Below are positions 43,941 to 52,989 of a stretch of DNA of 64,000 nt, piece by piece. Where the stretch lies: contig NZ_VJWE01000018.1 of NCBI RefSeq assembly GCF_007993815.1, positions 1 through 64,000 on the forward strand, in the 5' to 3' direction. Position numbers and translations under genes: made by a program. The notes below the pieces were generated by a model. The model ran no database searches and was not told where the DNA came from. It saw only the letters and a list, made by a program, of their open reading frames with translations. Origin of the DNA: Acidovorax delafieldii. GTDB lineage: Bacteria; Pseudomonadota; Gammaproteobacteria; Burkholderiales; Burkholderiaceae_C. How positions within the stretch are numbered: position 1 is the stretch's first letter; each line of letters starts with the position of its first letter.

Positions 43941-45274
43941 AGGAGCTGGCCCAACATCGCTCATTGCGCCAGCGGTTGTCTTGGTGGCTGGCGCTGCAGA
44001 GCTTTGCCGGACTCGGGGTGGTCTGTCTGGCGGTGTATCTGGTGACCGAGTTCAACTTTCGTGATCGGCAAGAGGAAACGCTGGCGCAAAAGGAATACGT
44101 CATTCGGCATTTGCTGGGAGATGGCAAGGAGCATGGGGATTCGGAAGACCTTGCGCACAAACTTGATGACTTCCTTGTGGGGCACGGAGATCTGTCGCTC
44201 GAAGTCGCGCAGGCGGACGGGATGGTTATCTACGCCCACACCCGCAACCAGAATGCGAAGACGGTTTGGCGCCAACGGCAGTTCGAAGTAGCACAGACTG
44301 CGGACCAGACTCTCCCAAAGAACTTGCGCGTCCAGCTGTCGCTGGATATCCAAACCGACAACCAGTTGTTGCACCGACTGGCTCTTACTTTGCTGGTCGC
44401 GGCCATCGGTGGGGCCGTCGTCGTATCACTGGGCGGATTCTCCCTGGTCAACTTGGGCCTGGCGCCTGTCCGAAGACTGGCCAGCCAGACGCGTGCAGTA
44501 TCGGCTGACAATCTGCATCAACGTCTCGACAGCGCCGAGCAGCCCCTTGAGCTCGTGCCTCTGATCGACCAGTTCAACGCGCTCCTAGCTCGCATTGAGA
44601 AGGCCTACTCCCAGATGGAAGGCTTCAATGCGGACGTGGCGCATGAGTTGTGCACGCCTTTGGCCACGCTCATTGCCAATAATGAACTGGCTTTGCTGCG
44701 CCCTGAGCAGGCGGATATTCGCGAGGTGCTGGCGTCCAATTTGGAGGAGCTGCACCGCCTGACGGGCATCGTCAATGACATGCTGTTCCTGTCCCAGGCG
44801 GATCGGGGTGTGGGAGCACGTCGGGCCCCCGTTGCGACTCTTGCATCGGTGGCTGCTGACGTACTGGATTACCACGAAGCGGCACTGGCCGAGGCTGGTC
44901 TCACCGCTAAGGTGGTCGGCGATGCGCATGGCGCTTTCGACGTGCCGTTGTTGCGTCGGGCCCTGTCGAACTTGCTCGGCAACGCCACCCGATACGCGAA
45001 CCCTGGCTCAATCGTCCAAGTCAACCTCAGAACTATCGATGAGGGCCGTGTGTTGATCAGTGTCACCAACTACGGCAGCACTATCGATCCCGAGCTACTC
45101 CCGCAGCTGTTTGACCGATTTTTCCGTGCAGATCCTGCTCGCAGCCATGGGCAGAGCAACCATGGCCTCGGGCTGGCCATAGTCGCTGCTATTGCACGCA
45201 TGCATCAGGGCAAGCCAGTCGCATCGTCAGAGAACGGGGTGACAAATGTAGGAATCGAAATCCGTCCTAACTGA
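43937..45274 (+). CDS. czcS: Metal-sensing histidine kinase (CzcS/CusS type)
   Basis: A 445-residue kinase. TM1 is at about 15-40, a periplasmic sensor at about 41-145, TM2 at about 148-172 (LLVAAIGGAVVVSLGGFSL), HAMP, H-box FNADVAHELCTPLATLIANN, N-box NLLGNATRYA and ATP-lid GQSNHGLGLAIV. The H-box carries Cys where Arg is normal (HELRTPL). Overlaps the regulator gene by 4 bp. It presumably senses periplasmic metal. Confidence 0.9.
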   Translation: MKELAQHRSLRQRLSWWLALQSFAGLGVVCLAVYLVTEFNFRDRQEETLAQKEYVIRHLLGDGKEHGDSEDLAHKLDDFLVGHGDLSLEVAQADGMVIYAHTRNQNAKTVWRQRQFEVAQTADQTLPKNLRVQLSLDIQTDNQLLHRLALTLLVAAIGGAVVVSLGGFSLVNLGLAPVRRLASQTRAVSADNLHQRLDSAEQPLELVPLIDQFNALLARIEKAYSQMEGFNADVAHELCTPLATLIANNELALLRPEQADIREVLASNLEELHRLTGIVNDMLFLSQADRGVGARRAPVATLASVAADVLDYHEAALAEAGLTAKVVGDAHGAFDVPLLRRALSNLLGNATRYANPGSIVQVNLRTIDEGRVLISVTNYGSTIDPELLPQLFDRFFRADPARSHGQSNHGLGLAIVAAIARMHQGKPVASSENGVTNVGIEIRPN

Positions 45275-45293
45275 TGGCGATTTCGACAGACTG

Positions 45294-45341
45294 GGATCGC
45301 TTGTGACGCGGCCACGGAGCGCGGCGCGTCACAAGCGATCC
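45294..45341. repeat. Perfect 17-bp inverted repeat
   Basis: GGATCGCTTGTGACGCG (45294-45310) is exactly repeated inverted at 45325-45341, with 14 bases between. It starts 20 bp after the kinase stop and ends 40 bp before the cadA promoter. No T-tract flanks either side, so it is not a classical terminator; it may be an mRNA 3' stabiliser or a protein-binding dyad. Confidence 0.85.
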
Positions 45342-45380
45342 GATTTACGTAGGACGAAGCAGCGATATTTTCATTGCCGC

Positions 45381-45411
45381 TTGACTTTAAAGTCACTTCA
45401 AGGTTTCCAAT
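45381..45411 (+). promoter_or_regulatory. MerR-family (CadR/PbrR-like) promoter-operator of cadA
   Basis: TTGACT is followed by a 19-bp spacer and TCCAAT. The 21-bp dyad at 45384-45404 (ACTTTAAAGT, C, ACTTCAAGGT) matches its reverse complement at 16 of the 20 positions outside the centre. Its layout follows known CadR and PbrR operators (ACTCTATAGTAACTAGAGGGT-like). The over-long spacer is the hallmark of MerR-activated promoters. Predicted transcription start is about 45418, the A of the start codon. Confidence 0.75.
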
Positions 45412-45417
45412 TGCGCT

Positions 45418-47661
45418 ATGAAATCAGAAACAAGCATACCTCCCACCACTGTTGACACCTGCTGCTCCTCGGGCTGTTCCAGTTCCGCAGCAGTGGTCCC
45501 TGCCGCCACAAGCCGCCCGGGCCAGGGCAAGCTGTTCCGAATCGCCACCATGGACTGCAGTGCCGAAGAGTCGGAGATCCGGCGGGCGCTGGAGCCTCTG
45601 GATGGGATCCGCTCTCTGGGTTTTCAGCTGGGCGCGCGGACGCTGAAGATCGAGGCCGAGGAAGGCACCTACCCGTTGGCACTCGAAGCCATCCGCAATG
45701 CGGGTTTCGATCCGCAACCAGTGGCAGACGCGGGCGAAGCCAAGGGGGGACACGTGGTTGGATCCGCCGAAGGCGACGACCATGGACATGGTTTTGCAGG
45801 CGGCATCTCACGTTTGGTTGCCGCACTCGTGTTCGCCACGGGGGCTGAGGTTCTCGCGTTCTTCGCGCCAGACCAGATGGCTTGGAAAGTGGCCGGCATG
45901 GCGATTGCCGCTCTGGCTATCTGGCTGGCCGGCATCGACACCTACAAAAAAGGCATTGCGGCGCTGCTGCGCGGCAAGCTGAACATCAATGCGCTGATGT
46001 CGGTGGCCGTCACCGGCGCATTCCTCATTGGTCAGTGGCCAGAAGCCGCGATGGTGATGGCTCTGTACGCGATTGCGGAGCTCATCGAAGCCAAGGCAGT
46101 GGACCGGGCCCGAAACGCTATCAAGGGCTTGCTGGAACTGGCGCCCGAAGAGGCTTTGGTACTGGGCACCAACGGAGCATGGACCGCTACACCGGTGGCC
46201 TCGGTGGCCATTGGAGCGACCGTGCGCATCAAGCCTGGCGAACGCGTGCCGCTGGATGGTATGGTGACCAAGGGCAACGGCGCCATCAACCAGGCCCCTG
46301 TGACTGGCGAGAGCATCCCCGTGGACAAGGCACCTGGAGACCAGGTGTTCGCCGGCACGATCAACGAGACCGGTGAACTGGAGTTCGAGGTTACGGCCTT
46401 GTCGAGCAATACCACCTTGGCCAGGATCATCCAAGCTGTCGAACAAGCGCAAGGAACGCGCGCTCCGACGCAGCGATTTGTGGACCGGTTCGCCTCTATC
46501 TACACCCCCGCAGTTTTCGCCATTGCCGTGGCGGTAGCTGTCCTTACTCCTTTTCTGATGGGCCTTACCTGGCTGGAGGCGCTCTACAAGGCCCTGGTTC
46601 TGCTGGTGATCGCCTGCCCGTGCGCTCTGGTCATTTCCACGCCGGTCACGGTGGTCAGCGGATTGGCTGCAGGAGCGCGCCGCGGGATCCTGATCAAGGG
46701 CGGAACCTACCTGGAAGATGCCCGGCTCCTTAAGGCGGTGGCGCTCGACAAGACCGGCACCATCACCGAAGGCAAACCCAAGCTGGTGAAGTGGCAGGTG
46801 TGGGGTGGTGCTGATGAGACGGAAGTCCAGCAAATGGCTGCCAGCCTTGCGGTTCGGTCCGACCACCCTGTCTCTAAGGCAATCGTCCAGGGACTGGAGA
46901 TCAAGGGGCCCGAGGCTGAAAACTTCAAAGCGCTGCCCGGGCGCGGCGTCGAAGGCATGGTCAATGGTGTGCGGTTGACGCTGGGCAATCACCGTCTGAT
47001 CCATGAGCAAGGACTGTGCGGTCCGGAGTTGGAGGCGGAGCTGGCCATCCAAGAAAAACAAGGCCGCACGGTCACCCTCCTGGCGGACGAATCGCGCGTC
47101 CTGGCGCTGTTTGCGGTAGCGGACACCATTCGCGAGACGTCGAAACAGGCCATCGTCGACCTCAAGGCGCTGGGAGTGACGCCGGTGATGCTGACGGGTG
47201 ACAACGCGGCCACGGCAAAGGCCATCGCTGCCCAGGCCGGGATTGATGAAGCCCGTGGCGATTTGCTCCCCGAAGCCAAGCTCGACGCCATCAAGGAAAT
47301 GCAAAAGCGCTATGGCGCCACTGGAATGACCGGCGACGGCATCAACGATGCGCCGGCGCTAGCGCAGGCTGACATCGGTTTTGCCATGGGTGCGGCGGGA
47401 ACCGACACGGCCATGGAAGCAGCCGATGTGGTCATCATGAACGACGATCTGCAGCGTGTAGCCGAGACGGTGCGACTGTCCAAACATACTCACGCCGTTC
47501 TGTGGCAGAACATTTCTTTGGCACTGGGTATCAAAAGCGTCTTCCTGGTGATGGCGGTGGTCGGCACCGCGACCATGTGGATGGCGGTCTTCGCAGACAT
47601 GGGGGCCAGCTTGCTGGTCGTGGGCAATGGCCTGCGCCTTCTTCGAAGGGCACGAAGGTAG
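45418..47661 (+). CDS. cadA: Cd/Zn/Pb-exporting P1B-type ATPase
   Basis: A 747-residue inner-membrane ATPase. The N-terminus has a Cys cluster (TCCSSGC, C15/C16/C20) and one degenerate HMA domain with MDCSAEE (C47) of the CadA/ZntA type. Eight TM helices follow, with CPC in the ion path (IACPCALVIS), phosphorylation loop DKTGTITEGKPK, TGDNAATAKAIA and hinge GDGINDAPALAQ. All catalytic motifs are intact. The divergent-metal class follows from CPC plus MDC. The ATG coincides with the expected transcription start, so the mRNA seems leaderless. No MerR regulator gene is present nearby. Confidence 0.93.
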   Translation: MKSETSIPPTTVDTCCSSGCSSSAAVVPAATSRPGQGKLFRIATMDCSAEESEIRRALEPLDGIRSLGFQLGARTLKIEAEEGTYPLALEAIRNAGFDPQPVADAGEAKGGHVVGSAEGDDHGHGFAGGISRLVAALVFATGAEVLAFFAPDQMAWKVAGMAIAALAIWLAGIDTYKKGIAALLRGKLNINALMSVAVTGAFLIGQWPEAAMVMALYAIAELIEAKAVDRARNAIKGLLELAPEEALVLGTNGAWTATPVASVAIGATVRIKPGERVPLDGMVTKGNGAINQAPVTGESIPVDKAPGDQVFAGTINETGELEFEVTALSSNTTLARIIQAVEQAQGTRAPTQRFVDRFASIYTPAVFAIAVAVAVLTPFLMGLTWLEALYKALVLLVIACPCALVISTPVTVVSGLAAGARRGILIKGGTYLEDARLLKAVALDKTGTITEGKPKLVKWQVWGGADETEVQQMAASLAVRSDHPVSKAIVQGLEIKGPEAENFKALPGRGVEGMVNGVRLTLGNHRLIHEQGLCGPELEAELAIQEKQGRTVTLLADESRVLALFAVADTIRETSKQAIVDLKALGVTPVMLTGDNAATAKAIAAQAGIDEARGDLLPEAKLDAIKEMQKRYGATGMTGDGINDAPALAQADIGFAMGAAGTDTAMEAADVVIMNDDLQRVAETVRLSKHTHAVLWQNISLALGIKSVFLVMAVVGTATMWMAVFADMGASLLVVGNGLRLLRRARR

Positions 47662-47803
47662 CCAGACCGCATAGCTGGCTGAACATGCTCACTTCCACTA
47701 GCTAGTTTCGGCGCTATGAGCCGACCGCCTTGGCTCTTGAGTGGAAGAGTTGGCCACACGAAAAATCCAAGACTTCATACTATCCACTGCAATACGCACC
47801 AAA

Positions 47804-48238
47804 ATGACAACGGCCATTTCGGGAAGTCTGTTGCGGGAGGTCGCCCGTTTGTTCACACAATCGCAAAGTAGGTCAGTGGAACGCAACAGCAAGATGAACA
47901 GCCAATGCAATCTGCTCGCCGAACTGGAGCGCTCCGGGACGCTTGCGATGACTGAACTGGGCAGGCGGGTTGGACGCGAAAAAAGTTGGGTGTCGCGTTC
48001 TGTTGACGCACTGGCGACCCGTGGTCTGGTCGTCAAGGAGCCCAATCCCGCCGATTCCCGGAAATGGTTGGTCACGCTCACCGACGAAGGGTTTCAGTCA
48101 GTCAATCATTGGAATGCTGCCCTGGATGACCACGCAGTGCAATTGCTTGCCTGCCTGAGTGAGCGGGATCGTGCCGCAGTCGAGAAATCCCTTCTGTTGT
48201 TGTTGACGGCCCTGAGAGAAGACCAATCAGTCTACTGA
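47804..48238 (+). CDS. MarR-family transcriptional regulator
   Basis: A 144-residue winged-helix protein if started at ATG 47804; an in-frame GTG at 47741 would add 21 residues. The DNA-binding part is clear: MTELGRRVGREKSWVSRSVD (recognition helix) and wing DSRKWLVTLTDEGF. Lies between cadA and the ars operon, 225 bp ahead of arsR. Ligand and targets unknown; may act on the neighbouring arsenic genes. Confidence 0.8.
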   Translation: MTTAISGSLLREVARLFTQSQSRSVERNSKMNSQCNLLAELERSGTLAMTELGRRVGREKSWVSRSVDALATRGLVVKEPNPADSRKWLVTLTDEGFQSVNHWNAALDDHAVQLLACLSERDRAAVEKSLLLLLTALREDQSVY

Positions 48239-48436
48239 CTGATTCCTTCAATCAAGGATTTCGGATGCAAGCCGCCACCCCTGACCGATGCTGGCGCCTT
48301 TTGGACTGCGTACCTCGATGGTCGAGCCAGGGTGTGTGATTTTGGAGCGTGCCACTCATCACGGCCATTGGGGCGAATCGCATTTCCCGAGCCGCCACTC
48401 GCCATGCAAATAGGAGTGGATTTAGCCGGCTTATAT

Positions 48437-48460
48437 TTCAATAATTGGTGTATTATTGAG
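48437..48460. promoter_or_regulatory. ArsR operator
   Basis: TTCAATAAT and ATTATTGAG form an 8-of-9 inverted repeat with a 6-base spacer, typical of ArsR/SmtB AT-rich operators, ending two bases before the arsR ATG. TATATT at 48432-48437 could serve as -10. The remainder of 48239-48436 shows nothing else. Confidence 0.75.
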
Positions 48461-48462
48461 AA

Positions 48463-48786
48463 ATGAATGAGCCTGAAGTTGTCCGCTCGCTTGCAGCGCT
48501 TGCTCAAGAGGTACGCCTCCGTGTCTTCCGCGCACTCGTCGTGGCAGGCAAGGATGGTCTCACCCCTGGCGCAATCTCCGAGCAGCTGGGAGTAGCCTCC
48601 AACACCCTGTCGTTTCACCTCAAAGAGTTGGCCCATGCTGGCCTGGTGAGCCAGGAGCGCCACGGGCGCAACCTGGTGTATCGCGCCTCGTACCAGACCA
48701 TGAACGGTCTGCTGGCCTACCTGACAGAAAACTGTTGCCAGGGTGCGCTATGCCTCACTGAAGAGGCCGCCTCCTGCAACTGCTGA
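48463..48786 (+). CDS. arsR: ArsR-family repressor
   Basis: A 107-residue winged-helix repressor: LAALAQEVRLRVFRALVVAG, recognition helix ASNTLSFHLKELAHAGLVSQ, wing GRNLVYRAS. The C-terminus carries NCCQGALC and SCNC Cys groups that could bind As(III); the canonical ELCVCDL motif of E. coli-type ArsR in the DNA-binding helix is absent, so this is the C-terminal-Cys type. First gene of the ars operon. Confidence 0.92.
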   Translation: MNEPEVVRSLAALAQEVRLRVFRALVVAGKDGLTPGAISEQLGVASNTLSFHLKELAHAGLVSQERHGRNLVYRASYQTMNGLLAYLTENCCQGALCLTEEAASCNC

Positions 48787-48875
48787 GGGTTCCCTGTAGG
48801 GCAATCCATGCCCCAAGCGCCTGTGCGCTCAGCCCAGATTCACCTATCTCACCACCATTGACCCTGGAGTTCACC

Positions 48876-49382
48876 ATGAGCGCAACCCCACAACCCTTGA
48901 AAGTTCTCTTTCTTTGCACACACAACTCGGCGCGCAGCATCCTGGCCGAAGCGCTGCTCAATGACATGGGTGCCGGTCGGTTCAAGGCCTACTCCGCTGG
49001 GAGCAGCCCACGCGACAACCAGCAGCCCAACCCCCTCGGACTGCAGGTGCTGCAAAAAGCAGGCATTTCCACCGAAGGCCTGCGCAGCAAGAGCTGGGAT
49101 GAGTTCGCCACGCCCGACGCGCCCCAGATGGACCTGATCATCACGGTGTGCGACAACGCGGCGGGCGAGGTCTGCCCCATCTGGCTAGGCCACCCCGCCA
49201 CAGCGCACTGGGGCTATGCAGACCCCAGCGAGGGCGACGGCACGGACGAGCAGCAACTTGAAGCCTTCCGCCAGACGCTGCACGCCATGAAGCGTCGGCT
49301 CGAACTGCTGGTTAGCCTTCCCGAAGACAAGCTGGCCAAGGCGGTGCTTCAGACCACCGCTCGCCAACTGGTCACAAACTGA
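48876..49382 (+). CDS. arsC: Arsenate reductase, low-molecular-weight phosphatase type
   Basis: A 168-residue enzyme from the ATG at 48876 (CTGGAG upstream). The active loop CTHNSARS matches the CX5R phosphatase motif; further Cys lie in VCDNAAGEVCPIW. It reduces arsenate to arsenite for export by Acr3. Eight bp before acr3. Electron donor (glutathione/glutaredoxin or thioredoxin) not resolved. Confidence 0.92.
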   Translation: MSATPQPLKVLFLCTHNSARSILAEALLNDMGAGRFKAYSAGSSPRDNQQPNPLGLQVLQKAGISTEGLRSKSWDEFATPDAPQMDLIITVCDNAAGEVCPIWLGHPATAHWGYADPSEGDGTDEQQLEAFRQTLHAMKRRLELLVSLPEDKLAKAVLQTTARQLVTN

Positions 49383-49390
49383 GAAACGGG

Positions 49391-50437
49391 ATGCAGAAAT
49401 CCAGCATGAGCGTGTTCGAGCGCTACCTCACCGTTTGGGTGGTGCTGTGCATCGTGGTGGGGATCGGGTTGGGCCAGGTGTTTCCTGGAACAGCACGCGC
49501 GATTGGTGCGTGGGAAGTCGCCCGCGTGAACATTCCGGTGGGCCTGCTCATCTGGGTGATGATCATTCCGATGCTGCTCAAGGTGGACTTCGCCGCCCTG
49601 GGCGAAGTGCGCAACCACATGCGCGGCATCGGGGTCACCTTGTTCGTGAACTGGCTGGTCAAGCCGTTTTCCATGGCTTTTTTGGGCTGGCTGTTCATAC
49701 GTCAGTGGTTTGCCCCATACCTGCCAGCTGACCAGATCGACAGCTACATCGCTGGCTTGATCCTGCTGGCCGCCGCCCCGTGCACCGCCATGGTGTTCGT
49801 GTGGAGCCGTCTCACGGGGGGCGACCCGCTGTTCACGCTGTCCCAGGTCGCGCTGAACGACAGCATCATGATCGTCGCGTTCGCGCCGCTCGTGGCTTTC
49901 CTGCTGGGCCTGTCGGCAATCACGGTGCCGTGGGACACGTTGCTCACCTCTGTCGTCCTGTACATCTTGATTCCCGTTGTGCTGGCCCAATGGTTGCGCC
50001 GGGCACTGCTGGCCCGAGGTCAAGCCGTGTTCGACGCTGCGCTGCATCGCATTGGTCCCTGGTCCATTGCTGCGCTACTGCTCACCCTGGTGCTGCTGTT
50101 CGCGTTCCAGGGCGAGGCCATCCTGCAGCAGCCCCTGGTCATCGCATTGCTGGCCGTACCCATCCTGATCCAGGTGTTCTTCAACTCGGCACTGGCGTAT
50201 TGGCTCAATCGCGCAGCGGGAGAAAAGCATGCCATTGCCTGCCCATCAGCATTGATCGGTGCTTCCAACTTCTTCGAGCTGGCCGTGGCGACAGCCATCA
50301 GCCTGTTCGGTTTTCATTCGGGTGCGGCCCTGGCCACGGTGGTGGGGGTGCTCATCGAGGTGCCGGTCATGCTGCTGGTGGTCAAGGTCGTGAACTCTTC
50401 AAAGGACTGGTATGAATCCGGATCTTCCCAACGTTGA
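49391..50437 (+). CDS. acr3: Arsenite efflux transporter Acr3
   Basis: A 348-residue, ten-TM arsenite/proton antiporter of the BASS-related Acr3 family. [38 protein letters not shown], and the conserved [17 protein letters not shown] with the essential Cys. Ends ...[16 protein letters not shown], overlapping arsH by 26 bp. An ATG six codons into the frame is an alternative start. Confidence 0.94.
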   Translation: MQKSSMSVFERYLTVWVVLCIVVGIGLGQVFPGTARAIGAWEVARVNIPVGLLIWVMIIPMLLKVDFAALGEVRNHMRGIGVTLFVNWLVKPFSMAFLGWLFIRQWFAPYLPADQIDSYIAGLILLAAAPCTAMVFVWSRLTGGDPLFTLSQVALNDSIMIVAFAPLVAFLLGLSAITVPWDTLLTSVVLYILIPVVLAQWLRRALLARGQAVFDAALHRIGPWSIAALLLTLVLLFAFQGEAILQQPLVIALLAVPILIQVFFNSALAYWLNRAAGEKHAIACPSALIGASNFFELAVATAISLFGFHSGAALATVVGVLIEVPVMLLVVKVVNSSKDWYESGSSQR

Positions 50438-51125
50438 TGCCACGCTCTTCGAGCAGGCCGATCTTGAGCGACTGGTGCCCGCACAGCGTTCTACCCATGC
50501 ACCCCGCATCCTGCTGCTCTACGGCTCTGTGAGAGAGCGCTCCTATAGCCGATTGCTGACCGAAGAGGCTGCGCGACTGCTGCGCGCCCTCGGTGCTGAA
50601 ACCCGCATCTACGATCCGCGAGGGCTGCCACTGCCGGACGCAGAGCCCGACAGCCATCCGAAGGTGGTGGAGTTGCGAGAGCTGGCCCAATGGGCGGAGG
50701 GCATGGTCTGGACCTCACCGGAGCGCCATGGCGCGATGACCGGCATCCTGAAGATGCAGATCGACTGGATACCTCTGTCCGTGGGGGCCGTGCGGCCGAC
50801 ACAGGGCAAGACCCTGGCGGTGATGGAAGTCTCGGGTGGCTCGCAGTCGTTCAATGCCGTCAATCAGATGCGGGTACTGGGTCGGTGGATGCGCATGATC
50901 ACCATCCCCAACCAGTCGTCGGTCGCAAAAGCCTTTTTGGAGTTCGACGAAAGTGGCCGCATGAAGCCATCAAGCTACTACGAGCGTGTGGTGGATGTAA
51001 TGGAAGAGCTGGTGAAGTTCACGCTGCTGACCCGCGATAGTGCAGACTATCTGGTGGATCGGTATAGCGAGCGACGCGAGAGTGCAGACGCGCTGTCAAA
51101 GCGGGTGAATCAGCGCAGCATTTGA
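50412..51125 (+). CDS. arsH: ArsH NADPH-dependent FMN reductase
   Basis: A 237-residue flavoprotein: [20 protein letters not shown] (FMN phosphate loop), [31 protein letters not shown] and [20 protein letters not shown]. ArsH oxidises trivalent methyl- or aryl-arsenicals and protects against oxidative stress. The ATG at 50412 lies inside acr3, so the two are coupled. Last gene of the ars operon. Confidence 0.94.
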   Translation: MNPDLPNVDATLFEQADLERLVPAQRSTHAPRILLLYGSVRERSYSRLLTEEAARLLRALGAETRIYDPRGLPLPDAEPDSHPKVVELRELAQWAEGMVWTSPERHGAMTGILKMQIDWIPLSVGAVRPTQGKTLAVMEVSGGSQSFNAVNQMRVLGRWMRMITIPNQSSVAKAFLEFDESGRMKPSSYYERVVDVMEELVKFTLLTRDSADYLVDRYSERRESADALSKRVNQRSI

Positions 51126-51275
51126 CTGGCAGTGCTCAGGGCGCCGGCAGGCAGCTGGAGTACAGCTCCTCCGTGCGAAGAATCCTTGTCATTTGCTTGA
51201 TATTGCTGGGCAGCGTTTTCCTGACCCAGACGGTATCGGCAAATCGAACAACCTTAACACTCCAGGCCCCAGATC

Positions 51276-51470
51276 AAGGAGTGGATCGGCCAATGCAATG
51301 GGGTGACACACGCCGTCGGCAGTTAAAAGCGATAGCCGAGCGCCATTTGGCGGAAGCTACGGGAAATTGTCGAGATGAAATCGGCGTTAGAGCAGTTGGT
51401 TTCTGTGTGCGCAGGTGACGATCATGCCCATTGCGCGATTCTGGAAAACCTCGCCGCAGACAGTCCCTCG
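51276..51470 (+). pseudogene. cueR-like MerR regulator, C-terminal remnant
   Basis: The region encodes RRRQLKAIAERHLAE in one frame (about 51308-51354), then, after a frame change, KLREIVEMKSALEQLVSVC and AGDDHAHCAILENLA. That is the C-terminal dimerisation helix and CX7C copper-binding loop of CueR (E. coli CueR reads ACPGDDSADCPIIENL). The DNA-binding domain is missing. The rest of 51126-51720 carries no supported gene; an 80-codon frame from 51176 with a signal-like start runs into the remnant. Confidence 0.65.
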
Positions 51471-51720
51471 GCCCCCAATCACAGTGCTAGCTTTGTCAAA
51501 CCGAAGCGTCGCGGTGCCAAGGCCGCCCCCGCTCACTCTGGGGTAACCAACAAGCCGACAACCAGTCATTTGGATCTCATGACATGGATGCGTGGCGTAC
51601 ACGTGCATCGGAGCGGGCATTGAACTAGGCCGTGAGGTGGCTTGCAGAGCCATCACCTTGCACCACGATTGCGGCCAGCCCGTACTTGGGCGGGCCACGC
51701 TTGTGGCCCACCTGTTTGCA

Positions 51721-52014
51721 TTACTTAGGCGTGGAGCCCGGAGTGGCTTCCTTGTGCGGCATGGCTTCACGCGCATTGGCCTTTTCCTGACCACGGGCTT
51801 CGGCCTTGCTGGTGTCCGCAAGGCCAGAGCCTTCACCCCGCGCTGTACCGCCATCCTTGGTCCGCTTCACACCGGTTGCAGGACGGGCTTTCTTGTGGTC
51901 TTCGCCATGCGCTTGCGCCTTGGAGTTGGTATAGGGCGTGGCTTCCTGGGTGTCGCCAGCGGCGAATGCGGACGATGCGGCCGTCAGAGTCAGAGCAATA
52001 AGGAGCGTTTTCAT
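51721..52014 (-). CDS. Small secreted hydrophilic protein
   Basis: A 97-residue protein: MKTLLIALTLTAASSAFAAG signal peptide, then a highly charged, Ala/Lys/Glu-rich low-complexity body without predicted fold. AAGGAGCG precedes the start. Located at the end of the copper operon; unknown function. Confidence 0.65.
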   Translation of the reverse strand: MKTLLIALTLTAASSAFAAGDTQEATPYTNSKAQAHGEDHKKARPATGVKRTKDGGTARGEGSGLADTSKAEARGQEKANAREAMPHKEATPGSTPK

Positions 52015-52088
52015 GAATTTTGCTTGGTAGTTTGAGGTATGAGCGAAAGCGCACCCCCTTCTTGGGGCGCCGTGAAACACTTCTATCC

Positions 52089-52430
52089 CTACTTGGCAGG
52101 TTCGATGGCAGTGACGACCATCTTTCCACCCTCGTTGATCACCATGAAGCGGATCTTGTCGCCAACCTGAGCCTTGTCGAGCAGGGCCTTGTCCTTGGCT
52201 GTGAACACCATGGTCATCCCCGGCATCTCTAGATGTTTGATGTCACCATGCTTGATGGTGATTTTTCCAGCGTCCTTGTCGATCTTTCGTACCTCTCCAT
52301 CAGTCATAGAGGCCGCAGCCATGGCAGCTGGCTTGCCAGCGTCGCCCGTGGCCTGTGCCGTGGCCGACAGCGGCATGAGGGTGATCAGCGACAACATCGC
52401 GCCGATTAAAAGACTGTTTGCGTTTTTCAT
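52089..52430 (-). CDS. CusF-like periplasmic copper-binding protein
   Basis: A 113-residue exported protein with the CusF signature: GKITIKHGDIKHLEMPGMTM, giving the His and two Met that bind Cu(I) plus the flanking aromatic position (VF). It probably chaperones periplasmic copper between oxidase, cupredoxin and an exporter. Unlike classical CusF it is not beside cusCBA. 38 bp from the cupredoxin gene. Confidence 0.88.
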   Translation of the reverse strand: MKNANSLLIGAMLSLITLMPLSATAQATGDAGKPAAMAAASMTDGEVRKIDKDAGKITIKHGDIKHLEMPGMTMVFTAKDKALLDKAQVGDKIRFMVINEGGKMVVTAIEPAK

Positions 52431-52468
52431 AGGAACTCCTTGTTCAATCGCGTAGAAGACTTTTCCGC

Positions 52469-52954
52469 TTACTTCTTCACCACCGTGACCTGGCCTTTCA
52501 TGCCCGCGTCGTAATGACCTGGGTAAAGGCAGGCAAACTTGACTTCACCAGCCTTTGTGAACTGCCAGATGATTTCCCCTTGCTTGCCTGGAGCCAGCGA
52601 CACTTTGCTGGGTTCGTCATGCTCCATATCCGGGAACTTCTTCATCGTCTCGTAGTGTTCCTTGAGTTCGGCATCGGTACCTAGGCTGAATTCGTGTTTG
52701 ACCTGACCACCGTTCTTAATTACGAACTTGATAGTCTCGCCCTGCTTGACGGAGATTGCCGCGGGCGTGAAGCGCATGGTGTCAGCCATGTCAACATTGA
52801 TCGTGCGGCTTACCTTGCTTGCTGTACCTGGCTGTCCTATGGCTGACTCCTCGCTTCCGTGGCCGTGACCACCGCTGTGAGTACCACCTGCCAGGCTATT
52901 GAAAGACAGAGCCACCAGGGTTGAGGCAGCGATCAGGGAAAGGGTGCGTTTCAT
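52469..52954 (-). CDS. Cupredoxin-domain periplasmic copper protein
   Basis: A 161-residue blue-copper fold protein with signal peptide (...SFNSLAGGTH), an N-terminal His stretch (GGHGHGSEES), and type 1 ligands His in VKHEFSLG, then Cys, His and Met in CLYPGHYDAGM. Likely electron-transfer or copper-sequestering partner of the multicopper oxidase 35 bp upstream in the operon. Confidence 0.88.
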   Translation of the reverse strand: MKRTLSLIAASTLVALSFNSLAGGTHSGGHGHGSEESAIGQPGTASKVSRTINVDMADTMRFTPAAISVKQGETIKFVIKNGGQVKHEFSLGTDAELKEHYETMKKFPDMEHDEPSKVSLAPGKQGEIIWQFTKAGEVKFACLYPGHYDAGMKGQVTVVKK

Positions 52955-52989
52955 ATTTACCTTGGGTTGTTGATGGGGAAAGCAGGCGA

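Noticed and set aside
51176-51418. Possible 80-residue secreted protein from a GTG
   Set aside because: The start looks like a signal peptide, but the C-terminal half is the first frame of the cueR remnant, so it is probably a chance chimera.
51375-51623. Frame starting MKSALEQLVSVCAGDD
   Set aside because: It begins in the middle of the CueR dimerisation helix; a remnant, not a gene.
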